Shown here: piece by piece, positions 14,416-20,965 of the stretch
Layout: the number at the start of each line of letters is the position of its first letter
How positions within the stretch are numbered: position 1 is the first letter of the stretch
Origin: a virus
IMG/VR virus record: IMGVR_UViG_3300017762_000098
Location: 1 to 20,965 of that record
Direction: 5' to 3' (one strand)
DNA: 20,965 nucleotides
Notes under the pieces: generated by a model
What the model was told of the DNA's origin: nothing
Seen by the model: only the letters and a program-made list of their open reading frames with translations
Databases searched by the model: none
Translations under genes and position numbers: made by a program

Positions 14416-16613
14416 TGCCATTTATAAGCGCAGACGGCAGACGGCGATTAGAGACGGTTTCAGACGCTCCAACAATATCGCCAGAAATCAAAACTGACCC
14501 TACGTTTGGGGAAACGTTTTCTGCCGCTTTTGGCCTTACGATTGATGAGAATTTGTCGATATCCCGATATCTCAATCAAGAGTTATTTAAAGAGCGCAAC
14601 AATAATGTGCAAACGCTTATTAGTGAGGGTGTAGTCGATCCCGCAAGGTATGAGTACAACGACGGCACTTTTGATTACAACAAGCTATCTCTCGACTTAG
14701 ACGGCACAGAGTATGGGGGTATGGTAAAGCCAGACTCCATATTGCGAGAAGAGCGCAATGAGATGTTGCGAAATCGTAGAGAGTACGCTGAGTCAGTATT
14801 GGGCCAAGGCTCAGGATTGGCGCAGTTTTTAGGCATGGGCACCGCCTACATGCTGGACCCTATCAACATCGCAACAATGCCATTAGGCACGGTAGCCGCT
14901 GCGGCAAAAGGATTGACGGCATACAACCTGGCGCTAAATGCCGCCGGTCGTACTGCTGCAATCACCGTCGGATCAGAGGCGGCTATCCAGCTTGGCTTTG
15001 TCTACAACTACAAGCAAGAGATCGACTCTCCATATTCTATGGAGAATGCCTACGCAGCAATTGCCGCTGCTGGAATAGGCGGCGCTGCCATTGGCGCCAT
15101 ACAAGGCGGTGTGGTGGGTGCATTCAGGGCGGCTAAAGAGCGCACTGCGCAACAGCTAAAACTTGGCAGCGTAGTCAAAAGAGATGAAAACGGCAAAGTC
15201 GCACTTATATTTGACGAAAATGGTGAAGAAGATCGCTTACTCACTATAAAAATTTACGAGGCAGAAGACGCAAGCCCTACCGGAATGCTTTCTGATGAGC
15301 AAGTTCTCAAAATAGTTGAAGATTATTACAAGGATTCTCCAAGCCCTGCCGTAGCGCCAGAAGACCAGGCTATACCTAATGCACCAAAACCTAATGACGA
15401 TCTGCCGCTGGCCGATAGGTCGATGGATGCTATGGCCGATATTGCTGAAGCCGCAAGAAAAGAGCGGTTTGGTGAAACTCCACTATCCCCAATACAGATG
15501 GATGCTGATTATCAGGCGTATCTTAGAGGCGAGTATGACTCGATTGTAAAAACTGTAAATGCCAGTCTTCGCAAATTAAAAAGCCAAAGAAACGATTTAA
15601 CAAAATCAGAAAAAGTAGTTGATTGGATAAAGCAAAATGGCGGGCTGAACAAGGCTGCCTGGGAAGCTGACGGGATTGACAAAGCTACCTGGGAGGGCGT
15701 GCCGGAACAGGTTGATGCAATATCAAAAAAAGGTAAGCCGTATAAGAAAACAGTTTATAAAAAGATGAAAGGCTTTCCGAAAGAGTTTTGGAAAGATGGC
15801 GATGAAGGACTAACGCCTGATGGCCTTGCCGAACTAATGAAAGAAGATCCGCGTTTCTTTGAGTTTATTGAAGACGTAGGCGGAGTTCAGCAAATTGGCG
15901 CAAATGATGCGGTGGTTTACTTTAGAGAGCTGCTCAACGATATTGGTCGATTCATTGATCCGGATGTGCAGTTCAAGGTAAATGATTTAGATGAGGCGAT
16001 AGATGCGCTTGCAGTCAAAGCGCCGCCAGACCCATCAGAGGGCCTTACCGGCGATCTAAGAAAGGCCGCTAAGTTTGTTAAGAAACAGAAAAAGCCATTC
16101 AGAATAAGCCCGCTACAAAAGCATCTTAGGACTGGATACAACCCAACGGTAGAAATACTGGATGATCTGGAGTCTAGGGGGATTATCACCAAAAACCCTG
16201 ACACGCTTGAGTATACCTATAAGCAGCCTGACGTTGATTACGACATGGTGCTTGAAAAAGTCTATCGGCAAGCATCAGAAAAAACGATGGAGATTGACTT
16301 AGAGAGCTTGCAGATTCAAATGGCTAACATGAAGGCAAACCTTGAGCCTTCTCGTATACCAGAAAACTACCCATCGCAAGAAGACTTAGCGCTTGATGAC
16401 ATGGCAATCATGGCTAGAGAGCGTGAGTTGTTAGAGATCCAGGGCACTGAAGAATCTTACAATATCGCTATGACAGAGTATGAGCAGCTGCCTGTAGATA
16501 AGCGCAAGCTTATCATTGACGGCGAAGAGATTAGCGCTGATGAGTACATTAAAGAAATTGACGATCAGCTAGAAGATATTGATAACCTAATGAGGTGCGT
16601 ACGCGGTGAGTGA
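14415..16613 (+). CDS. Internal virion protein, N-terminal gp16-like part
   Basis: A 732-residue ejection protein. The start, PFISADGRRRLETVSDAPTI, is typical of this group. Residues 133-240 are markedly hydrophobic and glycine/alanine-rich (FLGMGTAYMLDPINIATMPLGTVAAAAKGL, then AAITVGSEAAIQLGFV and AAIAAAGIGGAAIGAIQGGVVGAF), as expected for a segment that inserts in the inner membrane during DNA entry. The rest is charged and helical, with a lysine-rich stretch (about 385-460) that contains a tandem ten-residue repeat (NKAAWEADGI / DKATWEGVPE-type, about 412-431). A motif resembling the GGL...G...D.LAE pattern seen in large phage virion proteins spans about 410-490. Translation begins at the ATG of TAATG, after GGAG 11 bases upstream. 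The 3' end overlaps the next gene by eight bases. T7 gp16 is one protein; here the function seems split over two. Confidence 0.75.
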   Translation: MPFISADGRRRLETVSDAPTISPEIKTDPTFGETFSAAFGLTIDENLSISRYLNQELFKERNNNVQTLISEGVVDPARYEYNDGTFDYNKLSLDLDGTEYGGMVKPDSILREERNEMLRNRREYAESVLGQGSGLAQFLGMGTAYMLDPINIATMPLGTVAAAAKGLTAYNLALNAAGRTAAITVGSEAAIQLGFVYNYKQEIDSPYSMENAYAAIAAAGIGGAAIGAIQGGVVGAFRAAKERTAQQLKLGSVVKRDENGKVALIFDENGEEDRLLTIKIYEAEDASPTGMLSDEQVLKIVEDYYKDSPSPAVAPEDQAIPNAPKPNDDLPLADRSMDAMADIAEAARKERFGETPLSPIQMDADYQAYLRGEYDSIVKTVNASLRKLKSQRNDLTKSEKVVDWIKQNGGLNKAAWEADGIDKATWEGVPEQVDAISKKGKPYKKTVYKKMKGFPKEFWKDGDEGLTPDGLAELMKEDPRFFEFIEDVGGVQQIGANDAVVYFRELLNDIGRFIDPDVQFKVNDLDEAIDALAVKAPPDPSEGLTGDLRKAAKFVKKQKKPFRISPLQKHLRTGYNPTVEILDDLESRGIITKNPDTLEYTYKQPDVDYDMVLEKVYRQASEKTMEIDLESLQIQMANMKANLEPSRIPENYPSQEDLALDDMAIMARERELLEIQGTEESYNIAMTEYEQLPVDKRKLIIDGEEISADEYIKEIDDQLEDIDNLMRCVRGE
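15645..15704 (+). repeat. Imperfect 30-bp tandem repeat in gp16-like gene
   Basis: Two adjacent ten-codon units share the pattern (L/I)(N/D)KA(A/T)WE. The best matching parts are AACAAGGCTGCCTGGGAAG (from 15648) and GACAAAGCTACCTGGGAGG (from 15678), exactly 30 bases apart. It looks like a local duplication that has since diverged. Confidence 0.6.
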
Positions 16614-19005
16614 TTTCGCTACTTGTATACCAAAGGTCGCAACACGGCTGCCCAAAGAGGTGCAGCAGCTTCTTAACGCTGCGGATGACCCGAATGCGCT
16701 GCTTGATGATTACATCACAACCCTGACCATCCAAAAGAAAGAGGCGGCATTCCAGGCTGTGAGGCTTGCCCAGGCATTTGATGATGCGGCGTCACACTCA
16801 AGAGGTCTTTATCAAGGCATAGAATCGCTAATGGTGTTAGATCGCACTATGAAGGCTGGGTATGAAAACGTAGACAGCCTATCTAAGTATTACGACTCTA
16901 TGTTCCAGGCTAGGGCTGCTGAAATCTTGTTTAGGTTCCGGCGTAAAGGGCTTGGTTTCTTTATGGATGAAGCGGGTTTAGCCAAGTTTATACGTGCCGT
17001 CTATGGTGAAACGACTGATGATGCTGAAATCAACAGCCTTGCAAAACAATGGCTAGAGCTTACTGAATTTATACGAAAAGAAAAAAACAAAAACGGCGCT
17101 TCTATTTCTAAGAATGAGCGCTTCCTGCTGCCACAAAACCATGACCCTCGAGCAATAAGAAAGATGGGCAAGGATGTCTGGAAGCAAAAAATTGCACCTA
17201 TGCTCGATGCTAACCAAATGCGTGACGATGCCGGCAACCTGTTATCAAAAACGCAAATGGATGAATTGCTTGATTACGTGTATGACACAATCACTATGCA
17301 CGGCCTTAACAAAGTCAAAGACCTTACCGTACCCAAACTAGGCAGAAAGCTATCTCGTCGTGGATCAGAGCGTAGAATTCTTTATTTCAAAGATGCTGAG
17401 TCCTGGATGAGCTACCAAAAAGAGTTCGGTAAGGGCGATTTATTTACCACCCTAACCGACTGGGTTAGCAGCAATGCTCACGACACGGCGTTGTTGCGAC
17501 GCATGGGGCCAAACCCAAACCAAACCTATGACGCCTTAATTGCTATGGCAAAAAAAGAAGACGCCTTTAAGGGCATAAAAACTCAAGGCATGTTAGACCG
17601 CATCTTTAACGTGGTGTCTGGCAAAACTAACCCAGTAGAAATGACCACTCTTGCGCAGATTGGCATGGTGCAAAGAAATATTATATCGGCGGCCTACCTG
17701 GGCGGCGCTTTCTTGTCTGCCATAAGCGACATTGCTTTTCTGAAACTAACCAGGCAATACGGCAACATACCGACGCAAAAAATCATGTCTCGGTATATGT
17801 CGTTTATGAATCCTGCAAATGAAGCAGACAGGCTGGCGGCTGCTCGCATTGGCATCATTGCAGAAGAGGCCATTGATCGCGCTCATGCGGCTAACCGATT
17901 TGCTGATGTGGTTGGCACTGGCAAGTCCATGCGCATGGCTGATCTGGTTATGCGCGCATCGCTGCTCAAACCTCACACTGAAAGTTTACGCAAAGCATAC
18001 GCTATGGAGTTCTCCGGCCTGCTTGCTGATAACTTTGGCAAAAAGTTTAATGACTTAGATCCCAATTTGCTTAAGGCTTTTGAGGTGTATGGCATTGGCC
18101 CTAACGAGTGGAGTCGATTTAGCAAGACACCGAAAATGGATTTAAAAGGCGCGCAGTTTGCTGACTTTACACAGCCTGGTGGCTTGAAGTTTCACCAAAT
18201 GGTGATGTCTGAAGTGGATTACGCAGTGCCCACGCCTGATTCAAAGATTCAGGCAATGACTACTGGCGGTCTCCAACGCGGCACTCCAGAAGGCGAGCTG
18301 TGGCGCTCTGCCATGCAAATCAAATCATTTCCGCTTACGGTGGCAAGCCTTCACTTTAATAGGGGCGCCGTTCAAGCAACTATGGGGCAGAAGGTTGGCT
18401 ATTACACGCAGCTAATGGTCTACACAACTGTTCTTGGCGGCATTGCATTGCAAGCAAAAGACCTGGCTGCAGGGAGAGATCCACGCGCCGTGCTAGATAA
18501 AAATGGCGTGCCAAAGAAAGAGTTTTTATTAGCAGCCATGGCTCAAGGCGGAGGCGGAACCCTTATCGGTGACTTCTTCTATAGCGACCAAAACAGATAC
18601 GGGCATAGCTTCTTCAAAACCTTAGCGGGCCCAATAGCCAGTACGTCTGACGATATAGCACAATACACGATTGGTAATGCGCAGGAGCTAGTCAGCGAGG
18701 GCTTTACTTTGGAAGGGCTCAAAAAAGGCTATGCAAAATCGAGGATTGGGCCAGAAACAGTCAAACTTCTTGAGCAATACACGCCCTCTGTATGGCAGGT
18801 AGACTTGTTTCTGCAGTCATTATTTGACTCAATGGAAATGGCGGCAGATCCCGAAGCTGAAAAGAAATACAGACGCCTTATGAAAAAACGGGCAAGAGAG
18901 TACAATCAGGAGTATTGGTGGAAACCTGGCACGCCAATAGGGGAAGTGGTAACTGGAGAAGCAGATATACGCCCGCCTGAGATAGAGGCAATTAGAGAGG
19001 ACTAA
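16606..19005 (+). CDS. Internal virion protein, C-terminal gp16-like part
   Basis: A 799-residue protein starting at GTG 16606, eight bases after GAGGTG; no ATG is near, and the overlap with the previous stop suggests coupling. The first 150 residues are helical. LLPQNHDPRAIRKMG (about 183-197) recalls a motif shared by phage internal core proteins. There are hydrophobic segments near 364-376 (SAAYLGGAFLSAI) and 604-620 (TQLMVYTTVLGGIALQ). The latter runs into AKDLAAGRDPR, then MAQGGGGTLIGDFFYS and GHSFFKTLAGPIAST, blocks I recall as highly conserved in podovirus core proteins. It probably completes the gp16-like ejectosome component with the preceding protein. The C-terminus is basic (KKYRRLMKKRAREY). 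No enzymatic motif was recognised. Confidence 0.78.
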   Translation: MSDFATCIPKVATRLPKEVQQLLNAADDPNALLDDYITTLTIQKKEAAFQAVRLAQAFDDAASHSRGLYQGIESLMVLDRTMKAGYENVDSLSKYYDSMFQARAAEILFRFRRKGLGFFMDEAGLAKFIRAVYGETTDDAEINSLAKQWLELTEFIRKEKNKNGASISKNERFLLPQNHDPRAIRKMGKDVWKQKIAPMLDANQMRDDAGNLLSKTQMDELLDYVYDTITMHGLNKVKDLTVPKLGRKLSRRGSERRILYFKDAESWMSYQKEFGKGDLFTTLTDWVSSNAHDTALLRRMGPNPNQTYDALIAMAKKEDAFKGIKTQGMLDRIFNVVSGKTNPVEMTTLAQIGMVQRNIISAAYLGGAFLSAISDIAFLKLTRQYGNIPTQKIMSRYMSFMNPANEADRLAAARIGIIAEEAIDRAHAANRFADVVGTGKSMRMADLVMRASLLKPHTESLRKAYAMEFSGLLADNFGKKFNDLDPNLLKAFEVYGIGPNEWSRFSKTPKMDLKGAQFADFTQPGGLKFHQMVMSEVDYAVPTPDSKIQAMTTGGLQRGTPEGELWRSAMQIKSFPLTVASLHFNRGAVQATMGQKVGYYTQLMVYTTVLGGIALQAKDLAAGRDPRAVLDKNGVPKKEFLLAAMAQGGGGTLIGDFFYSDQNRYGHSFFKTLAGPIASTSDDIAQYTIGNAQELVSEGFTLEGLKKGYAKSRIGPETVKLLEQYTPSVWQVDLFLQSLFDSMEMAADPEAEKKYRRLMKKRAREYNQEYWWKPGTPIGEVVTGEADIRPPEIEAIRED

Positions 19006-19007
19006 AC

Positions 19008-20965
19008 ATGACAGTATCCAGCGGCACTAGCTCTGTAAGCTATTCCGGCAACGGCAGCACTACCGTATTTGCGTATACGTTTAAGATCTTTGAAGACAGC
19101 GATCTTGTTGTTTCGTTGCGTAACAATACAACCGGCGCATCTACCACACAGACCTTAACAACTGACTACACAGTATCCAATGCGGGCAGCGCTTCTGGCG
19201 GTAGCGTCACGTTTGTGACGGCGCCAACTAGCGGAAACACGGTCATTATTCGTAGAGAGCTGCCTTACACGCAAGAAACCGACTACGTAGAGAATGATCC
19301 ATTCCCAGCCAAAGCGCACGAGGATGCGCTTGATAAGCTGACCATGCTGACCCAGCAAAACCGTGAAGAGGACGCAATCAAGTTTCCTGATGGCGATGTG
19401 ACTTCTGGCGTCAACAACGTAACGCCTAACGTCGTAGATCGAGCGGATACCGTTCTGGCGTTTGATAGCGCAGGTAACGTCACTGTTCAGCCGCTTTCTA
19501 CCACTGCCACTACCACATCTAGCACCCAGCAGGGCTTTACAGGCGATGGCTCTACTACTGCATTTACCCTGGCATCTAATCCTGGTGCTGCCGGCGCTGG
19601 CGTATCTATCTACATTGACGGTGTTTACCAGGAGCGCGACACCTACAGCATTAGCGACACTACGCTGACGTTTACCGAGGCGCCGCCAAACAACGCCAGC
19701 ATCGAGGTGCTGAACTACCGCATAGCAGATATCGGCACGGCTGATGCTAACAACGTCACCTACACACCCGCTGGCACTGGCGCAGTACAGACCACAGTAC
19801 AGACCAAGCTACGAGAAAGCGTTAGCGTCAAGGATTTTGGTGCTGTTGGCGATGGTGTGACAGACGATAGCACTGCACTCCAGAATGCTATTGATGCGGC
19901 GGCAAATGGATCGCTATATATACCCTCTGGCACTTATCTAATTGACGACACTCAAATACGAGTAGCTAGTCCATGTCGCATTTTTGGTGATGGTCCAACA
20001 TCTATTCTGCGATTTGACATTGACACCGTATCACAAGGTCTCCGAGTAACATCTAGCAGTGTCACTCTTGAGTCTCTATACATTGACTCTCGTAACACCA
20101 GCACAGGCGATGTCACGATATTAGTGGCCCATGATGATTCGCTTGGGTATATCAACGATCTTGTAATGAAGAACATCCACGTGTTTGGTGGTAATTCATT
20201 AGATACGAATAGTCTCCCAGAAAATCATGGGATTAAGTTTGCTGACGATACCAATGTGCGGCGCTGGAGAATGGAAGGCTGTACGTTTGAGAAGCTCCGC
20301 ATTGGTATGTTTACAGCTAACGCGTTTGGCGCTAATGGAAATACTGCTGAAGACTGCACGATATCTAACTGTTCATTTTTAAACATGGGTTTACGAGCCT
20401 TAATTTTTAACACTGACTTTGCAACATCCGGTGTAAAGGTCGCATGGGACAATGTTCGAGTTAGCAACTGTTTATTTGAAGGACATCAAGGTACTGACTC
20501 AGAAGATCGCTGTACCATATTAGGCACTGATGGCTGTCGCAGTTTATCGGTTGTAGGCTGTCAGTTTATTGATTTAAACAGACCAAACGACTGCTGTATT
20601 CACGTTGAAAACGAAAGCGATAACTTTGTTGCTACTGGCAATTCATTTAGAAATGTTGGCGGCGGCATTTCTTATTACTCACTTTCATCTGGTGGAAAGA
20701 TTTCCAATAACATCATGTTTGGCAGGCATGATCGCAGTGAATCCACACTTGATGGTGCGCTAACTAATTCAGCAACAACCATCCCATTGCATGATGCGTC
20801 TGGCTTTCCAAGCTCTGGCACAATCAAAATTAATGCTGAGATCATTACGTACACAGGCAAAAGCAGTAACAGTCTGACAGGTGCAACCAGAGGTGCAAGC
20901 AGTACAACTGCGGCGGCCCATTCTGATAACTCTGTTGTGTATTCTGATCCATCGACGTTTGATAC
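19008..20965 (+). CDS. Tail fibre/spike, T7-type anchor plus beta-helix, partial
   Basis: An intact reading frame of 652 codons from ATG 19008 (GAGG seven bases upstream) that runs off the right edge without a stop. Residues 1-120 match the T7 gp17-type N-terminal anchor that binds the fibre to the tail: SGNGSTTVFAYTFKIF, DYTVS, VTFVTAP, RRELPYTQETDYVENDPFPAKAHEDALDKL. Residues 176-237 repeat a similar beta module (GFTGDGSTTAF, YIDGVYQERDTYSIS, TLTFTEAPP). From 272, VSVKDFGAVGDGVTDD starts a pectate-lyase-3-like right-handed beta-helix with YIPSGTYLID. Such helices in phage spikes bind and often cleave capsular or O-antigen polysaccharide. The helix is rich in cysteine. The end (about 588-645) carries the 'EIITYTGKSSN' domain also seen in the nozzle protein. 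Substrate unknown; the catalytic part cannot be judged from this fragment. Confidence 0.88.
   Translation, partial: MTVSSGTSSVSYSGNGSTTVFAYTFKIFEDSDLVVSLRNNTTGASTTQTLTTDYTVSNAGSASGGSVTFVTAPTSGNTVIIRRELPYTQETDYVENDPFPAKAHEDALDKLTMLTQQNREEDAIKFPDGDVTSGVNNVTPNVVDRADTVLAFDSAGNVTVQPLSTTATTTSSTQQGFTGDGSTTAFTLASNPGAAGAGVSIYIDGVYQERDTYSISDTTLTFTEAPPNNASIEVLNYRIADIGTADANNVTYTPAGTGAVQTTVQTKLRESVSVKDFGAVGDGVTDDSTALQNAIDAAANGSLYIPSGTYLIDDTQIRVASPCRIFGDGPTSILRFDIDTVSQGLRVTSSSVTLESLYIDSRNTSTGDVTILVAHDDSLGYINDLVMKNIHVFGGNSLDTNSLPENHGIKFADDTNVRRWRMEGCTFEKLRIGMFTANAFGANGNTAEDCTISNCSFLNMGLRALIFNTDFATSGVKVAWDNVRVSNCLFEGHQGTDSEDRCTILGTDGCRSLSVVGCQFIDLNRPNDCCIHVENESDNFVATGNSFRNVGGGISYYSLSSGGKISNNIMFGRHDRSESTLDGALTNSATTIPLHDASGFPSSGTIKINAEIITYTGKSSNSLTGATRGASSTTAAAHSDNSVVYSDPSTFD
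19783..19806 (+). repeat. Perfect 12-bp tandem duplication in the spike gene
   Basis: CAGTACAGACCA occurs twice in direct succession (19783-19794 and 19795-19806). It keeps the frame and encodes the doubled VQT in AVQTTVQTKLRES, the linker between the N-terminal modules and the beta-helix. Confidence 0.9.

Noticed and set aside
12265-19005. Lytic transglycosylase or lysozyme domain in the ejection proteins
   Set aside because: I looked for the E-S-x-G...G-L-x-Q type signature and similar patterns and saw none, so no enzymatic activity is assigned.
20170-20190. Second parS-like site around ATCCACGTGTTTGG
   Set aside because: Only the CCACGTG centre fits; the outer GTT/AAC arms are missing and it lies within coding sequence.
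19008-20965. Diversity-generating retroelement, suggested by the BPP-1-like Bbp19 protein
   Set aside because: No reverse transcriptase, template repeat or variable repeat is visible in this window; the spike is a beta-helix type rather than an Mtd-like lectin. The region to the right is not available.

Overview
The window is the late structural module of a short-tailed (podovirus-type) double-stranded DNA phage, or a prophage of that kind. Nearly everything from about position 804 to the right edge reads rightward in tightly packed, often overlapping genes. The order is small terminase, large terminase, portal, scaffold, major capsid, decoration protein, T7 gp11-like and gp12-like tail-tube proteins, internal ejection proteins, tail fibre/spike. 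Gene families, not nucleotide similarity, support this. The portal is of the podovirus head-to-tail connector type, a Bbp19-like protein (named after Bordetella phage BPP-1) follows it, and the internal proteins resemble the T7 core proteins gp14/15/16. The host cannot be read directly. The good Shine-Dalgarno sites, roughly balanced base composition and protein families fit a Gram-negative, probably proteobacterial and possibly aquatic host (inference).

Left edge (1-803): one small leftward gene of unknown function (8-262) has its own likely promoter, overlapped by a cluster of TGACA half-sites. A gene-poor stretch follows with G-rich repeats, an alternating purine-pyrimidine tract, several hairpins and a strong intrinsic terminator (760-791) that ends beside the ribosome binding site of the small terminase gene. 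This is the boundary between modules and a plausible place for packaging recognition and for attenuation of late transcription.

Packaging and head (804-7975): TerS and TerL overlap. Three very small basic proteins and one GNAT-like protein fill the space between TerL and the portal; two of the small ones share a C-terminal peptide motif. The gap before the third holds an 18-bp near-palindrome that is one base away from the bacterial ParB-binding parS consensus, the most unexpected signal in the window. Portal, Bbp19-like protein, scaffold and a small protein are translationally coupled. The capsid gene has a structured leader, and a terminator closes the head block after the decoration gene.

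Tail and ejection apparatus (8023-20965): the two tail-tube proteins are followed by a gp14-like protein, a long helical gp15-like protein and two large proteins that together look like a split gp16. The last gene, a tail fibre/spike, runs off the right edge. It has a T7-fibre-like N-terminal anchor, a second copy of a similar small beta module, and a pectate-lyase-like beta-helix. The gp12-like tail protein and the spike share a recognisable small domain. No lysis, replication, integration or RNA polymerase genes, tRNAs, CRISPR arrays or insertion sequences were seen.
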